A DNA stretch of 64,000 bases from Planctomycetota bacterium (GCA_020639295.1 JACKGY010000010.1:62001-126000), one strand, 5' to 3'; shown: positions 26,991-37,400, counted from the stretch's first letter. The notes: generated by a model not told the origin, from the letters alone. Made by a program: numbers and translations.

Positions 26991-28052
26991 TCAGGCGTTG
27001 ACCAGCATGCGATCGAACATCGCCTTGTCCTTGGCGTGCTTCTTGGCCTCGTCGGCCGAGATCAACCCCTCGTTGACCAGGTTCGACAGGGCGGTGTCCA
27101 TCGAGATCATGCCTTCCTTCTTGCCGGTCTGGATGATGCTGTCGAGCTGGAAGGTCTTGCCCTCGCGGACGAGGTTGGAGACCGCGGGCGTGACCGACAG
27201 GATCTCGATCGCCGCGCAGCGACCCTTGCCGCCCTTCTTGGGCAGGAGCCGCTGGGCGACGACGCCACGCAGGGCCTCCGACAACATGACGCGGATCTGA
27301 TCCTGCTCGTCGGCCGGGAACACGTCGATGATGCGGTCCACGGTGCCGGCGGCGCTGTTGGTGTGCAGGGTCCCGAAGACGAGGTGGCCGGTCTCGGCCG
27401 CGGTGAGCGCCAGCTTGATCGTCTCCAGGTCGCGCATCTCGCCCACCAGGATGATGTCTGGATCCTCGCGCAGCGCGGCCCGGAGCGCGGCGGTGAAGTT
27501 CTGGGTCATGCTGCCGACCTCGCGCTGGTTGATCAGCGAGGTCTTCATCGGGTGCACGAACTCGATCGGGTCCTCGATGGTGAGGATGTGCTTCGGGTAG
27601 TTCTCGTTGATGTAGTCGATCATCGCGGCGAGCGTGGTCGACTTGCCGGAACCGGTCGCTCCGGTCACCAGGACCAGACCGCGAGGCATGTCGCAGAAGC
27701 GACGGAGCTGCTCGGGCAGGTTGAGCTGCTCCATGGTGAGGATCTCGGTCGGGATCAGGCGGAAGACCGCGGCGATGCCGTTCTTCTGCTCGAAGATGTT
27801 GCAGCGGATGCGGGTGACGTTGGGAATCTCGTAGGAGAAGTCGATGTCCCGCCGTTCCTCGAACTCGTGGACCTGCTCGGGGGTCATGAGTTCGTAGAGG
27901 AGCTTCCGATTCAACTCCGGGGTCAATTCGTCGTAGTCGATCGCCTGGAGCCGGCTGTTGAGCCGGACCATGGGCTTGGAGCCCGAAGCCATGTGGAGGT
28001 CGCTCGCCCCCTGCTCACGGATGATCTTGAAAATCTCGTCGATGGCGGCCAT
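26991..28052 (-). CDS. pilT: Type IV pilus retraction ATPase PilT (first copy)
   Basis: A 353-residue hexameric ATPase of the PilT type, which powers pilus retraction at the cytoplasmic membrane. It has an N-terminal PAS-like domain (GASDLHMASGSKPMVRLN), Walker A GATGSGKSTT (about 135), an Asp box, Walker B DIILVGEMRD (about 200), a His box GTLHTNSA, and the PilT-type C-terminal AVSNLVREGKTFQLDSIIQ. All catalytic residues are present. The start at 28052 is chosen over 28100 because similarity begins there. It is cotranscribed with the DUF4388-PilT-like gene. Confidence 0.93.
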   Translation of the reverse strand: MAAIDEIFKIIREQGASDLHMASGSKPMVRLNSRLQAIDYDELTPELNRKLLYELMTPEQVHEFEERRDIDFSYEIPNVTRIRCNIFEQKNGIAAVFRLIPTEILTMEQLNLPEQLRRFCDMPRGLVLVTGATGSGKSTTLAAMIDYINENYPKHILTIEDPIEFVHPMKTSLINQREVGSMTQNFTAALRAALREDPDIILVGEMRDLETIKLALTAAETGHLVFGTLHTNSAAGTVDRIIDVFPADEQDQIRVMLSEALRGVVAQRLLPKKGGKGRCAAIEILSVTPAVSNLVREGKTFQLDSIIQTGKKEGMISMDTALSNLVNEGLISADEAKKHAKDKAMFDRMLVNA

Positions 28053-28342
28053 GCGGCGTCTTTCTCCCAGGGGTCCGGATGCGGAGGCTCTTCCCGACAT
28101 GGAAAGGCACCATCTCTCATCGGGCGGCGAGGCCCCTGGGATGTCGTCTGCAAGAAAATCCGGCGAAACTGCAAGCTGGTCGGGATTCCATGCTTGAGTC
28201 CGATCTCGGCCCGGTCGATAGGTGACCGGGGGAGAAGGCCCCCGAAGCGTTTTCGCGAAAGCGTCCAGGCCGAAGCCGAGGCATGGTATCCTCGGCCACC
28301 CCGGGCCGGTGCGCTCGGTGAAACGGATCCGGATTGACCGCC

Positions 28343-28744
28343 ATGCACGACGAGAAGACCTCCATCGAGATCATCGAGAAGCGGCGCTTCCTGCGCCTGA
28401 ACGATTACTTCCGGGTCAGCTTCCAACCCGCGGGGGAGTTCGGCGAGGAGAGCGCGGCCGCCAGCCGCGAGGACGTCGGTTTCTCGAAGAACCTGTCCCT
28501 GGGCGGCGTCGCCTTCGTGACCGGGTCCAACGTCCAGATCTCCGACTACATCCGGGCCGAGATCCAGATCCCCGAGATCGAGACGCCGATCGAGATCGTC
28601 GGTCAGGTCATCCGGGTGACGCCCCTCGAGGGCGGGCGCCGCGAGGTCGCGATCAAGTTCCTCCCCTTCGGGATCGACGAGGAGCAACGCGGCAAGCTGG
28701 AGCTCTTCATCTACGATCACTTCCTCCAGGATCCGCTCGGCTGA
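28343..28744 (+). CDS. PilZ domain protein
   Basis: A 133-residue single-domain protein with both c-di-GMP motifs of PilZ: KRRFLRL (RxxxR) near residue 16 and NLSLGG (D/NxSxxG) near residue 51. It should bind c-di-GMP and act in the cytoplasm on an effector such as the adjacent pilus motor. ATG 28343 is preferred to the in-frame TTG at 28334. It is divergent from pilT, sharing a 290-base upstream region, and is followed by a strong terminator. Confidence 0.85.
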   Translation: MHDEKTSIEIIEKRRFLRLNDYFRVSFQPAGEFGEESAAASREDVGFSKNLSLGGVAFVTGSNVQISDYIRAEIQIPEIETPIEIVGQVIRVTPLEGGRREVAIKFLPFGIDEEQRGKLELFIYDHFLQDPLG

Positions 28745-28767
28745 GCCGGAACCTCGAGGCCGGAACA

Positions 28768-28802
28768 GGAAGGGCGCCGACCCCCGGGTCGGCGCCCTTT
28801 CC
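28768..28802. terminator. Bidirectional terminator
   Basis: GGAAGGGCGCCGACCC pairs with GGTCGGCGCCCTTTCC around CCG, between the convergent PilZ and B3/B4 genes. The T-run is short on the plus strand. Confidence 0.8.
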
Positions 28803-28824
28803 GATTCCCGGTATCGGCCCGGAT

Positions 28825-29520
28825 TCAGACGGTGCCGGTCTCGGCCTCGCCCACCATGCCCTCGCGGGCCACCTCGCCCCCGCAGAGGGAGGTCAGCCAG
28901 TTGGAGCTGCGCTTCAGGAAGTCGCGGACGATCGAGTCGCCGACGTTGGGCGGGAACAGGGCCGAGACCAGGACGTCCTGGCAGCGCTCGCCGACGAGGC
29001 CCCGCTTGCCATCGGCGATGGGGGAAGCGAAGTAGCCGAGCTCGTCCTTGAGGAAGAGGCGGCCGGGCGCGCGGATCGGTTCCTGGCCCTGGAGGACCTC
29101 GAACTCACGGTTGTCACGGCCCACCACCAGGCCGATGTCGCCGCGCAGCGAGCGGACGTCGGTGAGGAAGACCGGAAGCTTGTAGTAGAGGGTCAGGAGC
29201 ACGGCCACGTCGAGGGCGTTGTTCTCCACCGGCATCGGCCCGCCCTCGAGAATCGTGCGCAGGAGCCGTTCGCAGCGGGTCACGGTCCGCCGCATGTCGG
29301 GGTCGAAGCGGCCGAGGAGGTCATCGATGCCGGCGATCTGCGGGACCTGCTTCAGGAGGGTGGCGTTCTTGACCTCGTCGCGGACTCGATTGGCGACCCG
29401 GAGCCGCATGTCGTCCAGGCTCGTATGCCCGAAGCCCACCTTCAGACCCTCGATCTCGACGATCGCCAGCCGGGTCCTGGGGGCGCGCTCCAGGATGGTC
29501 TTCTCGATGTAGAATCTCAT
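28825..29520 (-). CDS. B3/B4 domain protein (PheT-like tRNA-binding domain)
   Basis: A 231-residue protein resembling the free-standing B3/B4 domain found in the beta subunit of phenylalanyl-tRNA synthetase. Segments IDDLLGRFDPDMRRTVTRCE, NNALDVAVLLTLYYKLPVF and DIGLVVGRDNREFEVLQG are characteristic. In the synthetase this region contributes to editing; stand-alone proteins are thought to bind or edit tRNA or amino acids, but the role is not settled. GAGGACGAG precedes the ATG at 29520. It is divergent from rpmE. Confidence 0.75.
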   Translation of the reverse strand: MRFYIEKTILERAPRTRLAIVEIEGLKVGFGHTSLDDMRLRVANRVRDEVKNATLLKQVPQIAGIDDLLGRFDPDMRRTVTRCERLLRTILEGGPMPVENNALDVAVLLTLYYKLPVFLTDVRSLRGDIGLVVGRDNREFEVLQGQEPIRAPGRLFLKDELGYFASPIADGKRGLVGERCQDVLVSALFPPNVGDSIVRDFLKRSSNWLTSLCGGEVAREGMVGEAETGTV

Positions 29521-29710
29521 CTCGTCCTCGAGTCAGCGTGAATGGCCTCTTCGCCGCGGTTCTACCATGCCGGGGGACCAGCCCCGAACTCCGAAGGCAT
29601 GAACTCGATCGGCGCGGCCGGGGTTCCGGCCGGGCTGGGGGCCCCGACCCCGGCCCGAAACCCGTCCCGGACCGGGGCTTCCGGGGTCGCCGCGAAGGCT
29701 CGTCCCGGCC

Positions 29711-29739
29711 TTGAGGCGCCCCGGCGGCCCACATATCGT
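29711..29739 (+). promoter_or_regulatory. Candidate promoter of rpmE-prfA operon
   Basis: TTGAGG (29711-29716), 17 bases, then TATCGT (29734-29739). This predicts a leader of about 110 bases. The rest of the 334-base gap from 29521 shows no gene. Confidence 0.45.
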
Positions 29740-29854
29740 AGGGGCCCTTCATGGGGCGAGGTCCATACCATGATCCCGCGGGAGTCAGGGGATGGGGACC
29801 CGGCGCGCGTGGCGCCGGTCCAGCGACCACTGGTGACGCGGCAGGAAGCGAACG

Positions 29855-30073
29855 ATGAAGAACGACATCCACCCGAAGTACGTCACGTGCCAGGTCCACT
29901 GCGGTTGCGGCAGCACCTTCACCACCCGGGCGACCCTGCCCGAGCTGCGCGTCGAAATCTGCGCCGCCTGCCACCCCTTCTACACTGGCACCCAGAAGTT
30001 CGTGGACACCGCGGGCCGGGTCGAGAAGTTCCGTCGCCGCTACGACAAGGCCGCCGGCAAGGCCAAGAACTGA
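29855..30073 (+). CDS. rpmE: Ribosomal protein bL31
   Basis: A 72-residue large-subunit protein of the zinc-binding (C+) bL31 type. The ligands CGC (after VTCQVH) and the downstream CAAC pair are present, and the N-terminus MKNDIHPKYVTCQVHCGCG is diagnostic. It is followed after 15 bases by prfA, a common bacterial order. No zinc-free paralogue is in the window. Confidence 0.95.
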   Translation: MKNDIHPKYVTCQVHCGCGSTFTTRATLPELRVEICAACHPFYTGTQKFVDTAGRVEKFRRRYDKAAGKAKN

Positions 30074-30088
30074 TCCGGTCCCCCCTGG

Positions 30089-31165
<1,077 letters not shown>

Positions 31166-31178
31166 GAGAAGCGAGACG

Positions 31179-31949
31179 ATGTCCGAGCAGATGCCCAGCG
31201 GCCAGCCGATGATGCCGGAGCCCACTCTGGTCCACGATGTGACCTACGAGCACATCTACCGTGGCCAGGTCTACAAGCAGTTCTACGTCTTCCTCTGGGT
31301 CAGCGTCGCCTTCTTCATCGGCGCGATCCTGCCCTGGAACGGTCGGTTCGCGACCCAGGGATTCAGTCTCTGGCAGGCGCTGATGCTGGTCTTCTCGACC
31401 GGCTGCATCTGGAACGCCTTCCAGTGCATCAAGGGGCGTCGACTCACCCTCTGGCCGATCCTCGCGGTCGAGATCATCGGCGTCCTCCTGGTCATGCTGC
31501 ATTACAAGGACGTCCAGTCGCAGACCGAGATTCTGCGCTACCGCAACCTCGCCGCGGTCCAGAAGCAGATCGACGAGGCTCCGGCCTCGATGGGCGCCAG
31601 CGACCGGATCGAGTACACCGGCCAGCTCACCGATGCCTACAAGGGCGTCAACGAGGCCTACGACGACGGCGTCTTCGGCAGCCACGTCGCGCTCTTCGGT
31701 TTCGGCAGCACCTACATCAACAGCGATGTGGTCAAGCGCGCCAAGGCCGAGGCCCAGCTGGGCATGTTCGGCATGGGCTACCACCTCACCTGGCTCGCCC
31801 TGGCTTTCGTCGGTCTGTTCATGGTGGGGTCCATGGTCTTCGCCGTGGTCACGGCCAAGCCCAAGGAGGACCCGGCGGAGGCCCGCCGGCGGGCCCGCTC
31901 GACCCCGAAGAAGGGCGAGGACGAGGCCACCGAGGCCGACAAGGACTGA
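31179..31949 (+). CDS. Multi-pass membrane protein, unknown
   Basis: A 256-residue protein with about four membrane segments (about residues 37-55, 65-82, 90-108 and 204-226), a polar loop of about 95 residues between the third and fourth, and a charged Lys/Glu C-terminus. AGGAG precedes ATG 31179. It lies between prfA and prmC in the same direction, 13 bases after prfA, so is probably part of that transcript, although a hairpin follows before prmC. I do not recognise the family. Confidence 0.72.
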   Translation: MSEQMPSGQPMMPEPTLVHDVTYEHIYRGQVYKQFYVFLWVSVAFFIGAILPWNGRFATQGFSLWQALMLVFSTGCIWNAFQCIKGRRLTLWPILAVEIIGVLLVMLHYKDVQSQTEILRYRNLAAVQKQIDEAPASMGASDRIEYTGQLTDAYKGVNEAYDDGVFGSHVALFGFGSTYINSDVVKRAKAEAQLGMFGMGYHLTWLALAFVGLFMVGSMVFAVVTAKPKEDPAEARRRARSTPKKGEDEATEADKD

Positions 31950-32044
31950 GCCGTCCCGCTTCGCCCACCAGATCCATGGGGCGAGGCCCGGAGGCCATGC
32001 CGGCGCCGGCCGGCCGGCCGGCTTCGCCCGATCGCCGAGCTCGA

Positions 32045-32077
32045 GGACCCCGCGTGGCCAGCACGTGGGGTCCTTCC
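32045..32077 (+). terminator. Terminator or attenuator hairpin ahead of prmC
   Basis: GGACCCCGCGTG (32045-32056) pairs with CACGTGGGGTCC (32062-32073) around GCCAG and is followed by TTCCCC. It lies 21 bases before the prmC start, so it could end the upstream transcript or modulate prmC. Confidence 0.55.
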
Positions 32078-32094
32078 CCATCCGGAGGAAGCGC

Positions 32095-33012
32095 GTGACC
32101 GAACGCTGGACCGTGGGGCGCCTGGCCGCGAGCGCCGCCGAGCTGCTGCGCAACAAGGGATTCGAGTCGGCCCGGCTCGAGGCCGACCTGCTGCTCGCGG
32201 AGAGTCTCGGCATCGAGCGCCTCGAACTCTACACGCGCTTCGACATGCCGGTCCCGGACGAGCTGCGTGACCGCTTCCGCGGCCTGATCCGCCGCCGCCT
32301 GGCCCACGAGCCGGTGGCCTACATCCTCGGTCGGCGCGACTTTCTCGACTGGACCTTCCGGGTCCGTGCCGGTGTCCTGGTGCCGAGGCCCGAGTCCGAG
32401 CATCTGGTCGCCGCCGCGCTCGCCGGCCTGGCCGACGACCGGGACCTCGAACTCCTGGAGGTCGGCGTGGGCTCGGGCTGTCTGATGCTCTCGCTCCTGG
32501 CCCGGCGCCCGCGGGCGCGCGGCCTGGGTCTCGACCTCGAAGCGATCCCGCTCGAGGTCAGCGTCGAGAACGCCGAGCTCCTCGGGGTCGGCGATCGCTT
32601 CGAGGCCCGCCGCAGCGACTTCTACGCGGCCCTCGGGGCCGACGCGGCCGGGCGCTTCGACCTGGTCATCTCGAATCCGCCCTACATCAGGCCCGAGGAG
32701 CGCGCCGAACTCGATCCCGATCTCGGCTACGAGCCGGAGGCCGCGCTCTTCCATCCGGGCGACGGGATCGAGTTCCACCGCCGGCTCCTGCTCGAGGGAG
32801 TCGAACTCCTCGCCGACGGGGGCTTCTTCGTCCTCGAGCTGCCGGGAGCGATGGGCGCGGCGCTGCGCGGCTTCTGTGCCGAAGCCCTGCCCGACCTGGT
32901 CACGGCGGTGGTCCGGGACTACGCCGGCCGGGACCGGGTCTTCCTCGCCCGAAAAAGCGGCTGGACCGAGGGATTGTCCCGTCACCTCGAGTCGGCGGAC
33001 TCGACCTGTTGA
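32095..33012 (+). CDS. prmC: Release factor glutamine methyltransferase PrmC
   Basis: A 305-residue SAM-dependent methyltransferase that modifies the GGQ glutamine of release factors. It shows the N-terminal helical domain, the linker RRLAHEPVAYILGRRDF, the SAM loop LEVGVGSGCLMLSLL and the catalytic SNPPYI. The GTG start at 32095 follows GGAGGAA by four bases. Its presence near prfA supports both assignments. Confidence 0.93.
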   Translation: MTERWTVGRLAASAAELLRNKGFESARLEADLLLAESLGIERLELYTRFDMPVPDELRDRFRGLIRRRLAHEPVAYILGRRDFLDWTFRVRAGVLVPRPESEHLVAAALAGLADDRDLELLEVGVGSGCLMLSLLARRPRARGLGLDLEAIPLEVSVENAELLGVGDRFEARRSDFYAALGADAAGRFDLVISNPPYIRPEERAELDPDLGYEPEAALFHPGDGIEFHRRLLLEGVELLADGGFFVLELPGAMGAALRGFCAEALPDLVTAVVRDYAGRDRVFLARKSGWTEGLSRHLESADSTC

Positions 33013-33027
33013 TGGTGGCGGCGTCGA

Positions 33028-33390
33028 TCAGCAGCCGGTCGTGGCGCTGGTCATCGCCTCGATGAAGGCCTCGAGCTGGAGGCGGCTGGTCTCGGCCAGC
33101 TCGTGGAAGTAGATGCCGGCCTCGTAGCGGCCGTCATCGAGCGGATCACAGCGGATCACGATGCCCTGGCCCGAGAGCTGGACCTCGGGCAGGTTCTCGT
33201 ATTCGATGCGGGCCTCGAGTCCGAGGACCTCCATCTCCCTGAGGGGCTGGTTCAGGATGACCTTGGCGCCCACCTGGGAGATGTCCATCAGGTAGCAGAA
33301 GAGTCCCTGTTGCTCGTCGCCCATGGCGACCGGGGCCCCAAGGCTCACCCGCGGATGACGGCGGCGTTCTACCGGATTGGGCTTGACCAT
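33028..33390 (-). CDS. PilZ domain protein
   Basis: A 120-residue single PilZ domain with ERRRHPR (RxxxR type) near residue 9 and DISQVG (D/NxSxxG) near residue 36, so c-di-GMP binding is expected. The start at 33390 places the motif a few residues from the N-terminus, as is usual; the frame extending to 33519 adds sequence without support. It converges with prmC, 15 bases apart, and is divergent from ssb. Confidence 0.85.
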   Translation of the reverse strand: MVKPNPVERRRHPRVSLGAPVAMGDEQQGLFCYLMDISQVGAKVILNQPLREMEVLGLEARIEYENLPEVQLSGQGIVIRCDPLDDGRYEAGIYFHELAETSRLQLEAFIEAMTSATTGC

Positions 33391-33572
33391 CGACTCGGCC
33401 TCACGAACATGGTCGCTCGGGCGGCATCTGTCCCCGAGACGCGCTACAAGACGGAACCCGCGACCTGTTCCATGATCGGCCGGAGCGCCGTCGGAACTGA
33501 ACGGAACAGGGGCGCGCACCTGGAGCCGCGCGGCTCGCGCGAGCCGCGCATCGAGAGCTGGAAACGGAAGTC

Positions 33573-34073
33573 ATGGCCAATCTCAACAAAGTCCTTCTGA
33601 TGGGGAATCTCACGCGGGATCCCGAACTTCGCTACCTGCCGAGCGGTCAGCCCGTCTGCAAGCTGGGCATCGCCGTGAACCGCAAGTGGCGCGACGCCCA
33701 GAGCGGCGAGACGAAGGAGCAGACCTGCTTCGTCGACGCCTCGGCCTTCGGCCGGCAGGGCGAGACCATCGCCAAGTACATGTCCAAGGGGCGTCCGATC
33801 TTCATCGAGGGCCGCCTCGACTTCCGGAGCTGGGAGGGTCAGGACGGCCAGAAGCGCTCGAAACTGGAGGTGGTGGTGGAGAACTTCCAGTTCCTCGGCG
33901 GTCGCCAGGAGGGTGGTGAGGGCATGAGCGCCTCGGCCAGCCAGGGCGGAAGCTATGGCGGCGGCGGCTCTTACGGCGGCGGCAATCGGGGCCCGGCGCG
34001 GGGCGGAAACGGCGGTGCCCCGAGCGGCGGTTACGAGGCCGGCGGCCTCGACGACGACGACATCCCCTTCTGA
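33573..34073 (+). CDS. ssb: Single-stranded DNA-binding protein
   Basis: A 166-residue SSB. The OB fold spans about 1-110 (MANLNKVLLMGNLTRDPELR, FVDASAFGRQGETIAKYMSKG). A Gly-rich linker follows, ending in the conserved acidic tail DDDDIPF that recruits replication and repair partners. The length is normal. It is probably a single gene with a terminator downstream. Confidence 0.96.
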   Translation: MANLNKVLLMGNLTRDPELRYLPSGQPVCKLGIAVNRKWRDAQSGETKEQTCFVDASAFGRQGETIAKYMSKGRPIFIEGRLDFRSWEGQDGQKRSKLEVVVENFQFLGGRQEGGEGMSASASQGGSYGGGGSYGGGNRGPARGGNGGAPSGGYEAGGLDDDDIPF

Positions 34074-34108
34074 ATCACGGCCCGTGGTGGTGGCCCCCGG
34101 AGGGAAGC

Positions 34109-34137
34109 GAAGACCCGGCGCCCGCGGCCGGGTCTTC
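34109..34137 (+). terminator. Intrinsic terminator after ssb
   Basis: GAAGACCCGGC (34109-34119) pairs with GCCGGGTCTTC (34127-34137), 35 bases after the ssb stop; only TCG follows the stem, so the U-run is weak. Confidence 0.65.
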
Positions 34138-34248
34138 TCGTTGCCGGCCGGCGGCGATGCCCGATCGTTTGTATCGGAATGAGCCGTGATTCCTGCACAC
34201 GAAGGCGGATTGACGCGCAGAGAAAATACCGGACGGCCATCTTCGTCG

Positions 34249-34278
34249 TGGACGCCCGCTCCGCCCCGGGCTTATCAT
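34249..34278 (+). promoter_or_regulatory. Candidate promoter in the 34138-34471 gap
   Basis: TGGACG (34249-34254), 18 bases, TATCAT (34273-34278). Used, it would give a leader of about 190 bases before the gene at 34472. The remaining gap shows no gene or further clear structure. Confidence 0.35.
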
Positions 34279-34471
34279 GGCCCCCACGACCGGGATGCCC
34301 TGAACGGAATCTCCGGCCCGATGACCGGCCAGGCCGGCGAAGGGCTGGGGAAGCCGGCACCCGAATGCCGACAAGGTCTAGGCTACCGCATCCGTGCACA
34401 TGCTGAGACCAAGTCGACGCCCGGGGGCCGTCCATGATCGGCATCCGTGACGACGAGGTGAAAGAAACGAC

Positions 34472-36190
34472 GTGGACATGAGTTCCGCCATTCGCAGAAC
34501 GACCACCATTCGGCGCAGCTACGCGCGGGATCGAATCCTGCTCGTGCTACCGGGTGTCGTGCTGTGCGTGGGACTCGTCCTCATGTTGCGGAGCCTCTCG
34601 CCCCAGGAGCAGGACCGCATGGCCTTCTCCAACTTCGTGTCGGCGAACGGAGTCGCCGCGACCGACCAGGCCGCGGCCGCGCGCGTTTCGTTCTTCGGCG
34701 GCGATCCGCGCGCCCGCGCGGAGTCCGGCGTCGAAGTCACTCCCGATGCCAAGTTGCTCCGTCCGGTCGCACCCGGGCGGTTCCTGATCGCCGTCGAGGA
34801 CGAAGAGGGCCGTCCGGTCGCCGCCGCCAAGGTGACGCGACTCGAGACGGCGCAGGTCTGCGTCGCCGCGGCTCCCGATGGTTCCACCGAGGTCTTCCGG
34901 CCCTTCGCCCGGGACGAGATGGTCACCGACGCGAAGGGCGAGATCGAGTTCGATGCCGGCGACCGCGGCAATCGCTTCGAGCTGCTGATCGAGGTGCCGG
35001 GCTATGCGGCCAAGCACTACCGCCTGCGCGATCCGGGCAAGCGCTATGCCCTGCGCCTGCACCGAAGCGCGAGCATCTCGGGCAAGGTGACCGACATCGC
35101 CCGTCGCCCCCTCGCCGGGATCACGGTCGAACTCTGGCACGACATCAGCCGCCGGGTCGCGACCGTCACCGACGAGAACGGTCTCTACGAATTCCGCGAC
35201 GTGACGCCGACCTCGGCGACGCTCCGGATCCAGGAGCCGGGCTTCATCCGTGCCCGTCAGCACGTGGTCGAGGTCGAGGAGCGCATCCAGTACTTCCGCG
35301 ACTTCGTCTTGGAGCGGGGTCGCCACCTCGAAGTCGTGGTCCAGGACCCGCAAGGCCTGCCGCTCGGCGGTGCCGAGGTCCGCCTGATCGAACTCCAGTC
35401 CGGTCTGGTCTGCGGCGTGGTCGCCACCGATCAGTCTGGTCGGGTCGCCTTCGATTGTCTTCAGCCCGAGCTGCACTACCTTGCGGTGGCGCACACCGGG
35501 ACCGAAGGCGGTCGCGTCCTGGTGACCGCCCTGGCCGAACAGGAGTCCGGCTCGGTGGCCATCCTGGCCCGCCCCCTCTGGACCTACCAGGGCGTGGTGC
35601 GTACCGCCGATGGCCTGCCGCTCGAGGGAACCCAGATCGTCTTCGAGAGCGGGGCGCTCGGCGCCTACAGCAGCACCTCGAAGGAACAGTTCATCGTGGT
35701 GACCGACGCCGAGGGCCACTTCGTGGTCACCGGGCTCGATCCGGCCCTCGACTACGCCGCCTTGATCTATCACCAGCAGTTCGCGATGCAGCAGATCGCC
35801 GACATCACGGCGCCGGAGCCCACGGAGGGTGAACCGGGCGCCGAGTTGCCGATCCAGCCCGAGGCGCCGGCCGAGTCCGGCAACGAGGAGCAGATCGTCC
35901 TGGCCCCGGCTTCGGCCCTCGACGGCCTCGCCGTCGATGCCGATGGGCAGCCGCTCGCGGACACGGTCGTCTACCTCAGCAACGAGGATGACGTCCTGCG
36001 CGCGCTGCCCGGCGGGCAGATCAGCGTGCGGACGGATGCCGACGGTCGCTTCTACATCGGCAACATCGGCTCGGGGCGCTACTTCTTCGAGGCGCACCAC
36101 CTGAGCAGCGGCGTCGCCAGCCAGCCCATGACGCTGGACTTCGGCGCCGGCGAGACGCTCCAGCAGAGCTTCCTGCTCGAGCTGCGCTGA
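34472..36190 (+). CDS. Membrane-anchored carboxypeptidase-regulatory-like repeat protein
   Basis: A 572-residue protein with one N-terminal membrane helix (about 22-40) and an extracytoplasmic region of several Ig-like carboxypeptidase-regulatory repeats: VSGK-type units at about 100-200, 205-290 (SISGKVTDIARRPLAGITVE), 295-370, 375-450 and 480-565 (SALDGLAVDADGQPLADTVV). A Pro/Glu-rich linker lies at about 445-470. The GTG at 34472 has GAGG 12 bases upstream; ATG 34478 is equally possible. Similar domains occur in the 725-residue protein on the other strand. It is likely an adhesion or structural envelope component. Confidence 0.72.
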   Translation: MDMSSAIRRTTTIRRSYARDRILLVLPGVVLCVGLVLMLRSLSPQEQDRMAFSNFVSANGVAATDQAAAARVSFFGGDPRARAESGVEVTPDAKLLRPVAPGRFLIAVEDEEGRPVAAAKVTRLETAQVCVAAAPDGSTEVFRPFARDEMVTDAKGEIEFDAGDRGNRFELLIEVPGYAAKHYRLRDPGKRYALRLHRSASISGKVTDIARRPLAGITVELWHDISRRVATVTDENGLYEFRDVTPTSATLRIQEPGFIRARQHVVEVEERIQYFRDFVLERGRHLEVVVQDPQGLPLGGAEVRLIELQSGLVCGVVATDQSGRVAFDCLQPELHYLAVAHTGTEGGRVLVTALAEQESGSVAILARPLWTYQGVVRTADGLPLEGTQIVFESGALGAYSSTSKEQFIVVTDAEGHFVVTGLDPALDYAALIYHQQFAMQQIADITAPEPTEGEPGAELPIQPEAPAESGNEEQIVLAPASALDGLAVDADGQPLADTVVYLSNEDDVLRALPGGQISVRTDADGRFYIGNIGSGRYFFEAHHLSSGVASQPMTLDFGAGETLQQSFLLELR

Positions 36191-36291
36191 GAGTTCCGCC
36201 TCTTCCTTAATCCCGCCCGGACTTCGCGGCCCGCGAGCCGCCTTGCTAATCTTGCCGGATGCTCATCGTCCGGTCAGGGAGCCGACCCGTC

Positions 36292-37236
36292 ATGAAGACC
36301 CCGTCCACGCGTTCCGTTCGCCGGCTCCGAGGGCCTGGTCCACGCCGATTCTGGTTCGGCATCCCCGTCCTCCTCCTTCTCGTTTCGTGGCTTCCGGCCC
36401 AGAACGGTGAGCAGCCCACCCAGGACCCGGAGGAGGTCCTCGCGGCGATCGATGGTCGGGTCTATCGACCGAAGGAGAAGGGACTCGAGGCCTTCCGGTT
36501 CCGGATGGACATGGGGCGTCAGGCCACGGGTCTGCTCGAGAAGGAGCTGAAGGGCATCTACATGGAGGTCGCCCACCGCCGCCCGAAGGCCTGGCGCTTC
36601 CGCCTCGTGGACCAGGACGGCAAGGCGCTGGCGGAGGAGCCTGCCTTCTTCGCCACGGAGCAGGGCAAGTCCCTGCGCGCCGCCTGGGAGTCGAATCTCA
36701 AGACGATGTCCCTGCAATTCCTGGTCGGGGTCGGCTGGCAGGAGCGCTACCGCGACTACTACAAGCAGATGAAGCGCTACCTGGTCAACGACAAGGTCGA
36801 GTACCGCATCACCATGAACCCGAAGGTGAAGGCCGGTAGCTCCACCGTGGTCCTGAAGGTCGCCTCGGGTCTGCCGCGCGAGCTGACCCAGATCGACGAC
36901 CAGGGCCACCGCTACGTCGCCTACTTCGTCTTCGAGCCCCGAGAGGAACTGGACGGACTTCATCTCCTCACCGGGACCAAGCACGAGGTCGATGGCGTCG
37001 AGGCGATGGAGGAAGCCTACGAATACCTGACCCGGGACAAGTTCGTCCTTCTCGGCAAGGTGACCCGACTGGTGAGCCAGGGAGAGATCCGCGCGCAGAC
37101 CTTCAGCTACGAGGGACTCGAGGTCAATCCGGACTTTCCCGAGGGCTGGTTCGGGAAGGCGGACGAGACCGCCGAGTCTAAGCCGACGATCGAAAGAGCC
37201 CCGGAGGAGAACGACGCGGAACCGGCCGGGAAGTGA
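36292..37236 (+). CDS. Exported protein, outer-membrane lipoprotein-sorting-like, unknown
   Basis: A 314-residue protein with a long basic signal region and hydrophobic core (about 20-36, ending PAQN), then a soluble domain rich in beta strands and Lys/Glu. The arrangement (FRFRMDMGRQATGLLEKELK, then YRITMNPKVKAGSSTVVLKV and THEV-like segments) is reminiscent of LolA-type or DUF1571-like folds, but I cannot assign it. ATG 36292 follows AGGGAG; ATG 36259 would lengthen the N-terminus. It follows the regulatory-like repeat gene by about 100 bases. Confidence 0.62.
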   Translation: MKTPSTRSVRRLRGPGPRRFWFGIPVLLLLVSWLPAQNGEQPTQDPEEVLAAIDGRVYRPKEKGLEAFRFRMDMGRQATGLLEKELKGIYMEVAHRRPKAWRFRLVDQDGKALAEEPAFFATEQGKSLRAAWESNLKTMSLQFLVGVGWQERYRDYYKQMKRYLVNDKVEYRITMNPKVKAGSSTVVLKVASGLPRELTQIDDQGHRYVAYFVFEPREELDGLHLLTGTKHEVDGVEAMEEAYEYLTRDKFVLLGKVTRLVSQGEIRAQTFSYEGLEVNPDFPEGWFGKADETAESKPTIERAPEENDAEPAGK

Positions 37237-37351
37237 GCCGGGCCGCCATCGCCCAGGAGCTCGATGGTGAGGAGGCGGCGATCCACCCCATGCCGGCTCG
37301 GTCCGGATCGGGGACGGCTCCGGCGGCCTGGGCGCCCGCTGGCCCGTGGAA

Positions 37352-37394
37352 GGCCCCCGACGCGCATCCGCGGAGCTGATCTCCGTCGGGGGCC
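37352..37394 (-). terminator. Hairpin downstream of the helicase gene
   Basis: GGCCCCCGACG (37352-37362) pairs with CGTCGGGGGCC (37384-37394), with a smaller GCGGAG/CTCCGT pairing in the loop. It lies seven bases past the minus-strand stop at 37401; no U-run is evident. Confidence 0.5.
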
Positions 37395-37400
37395 GCGACC

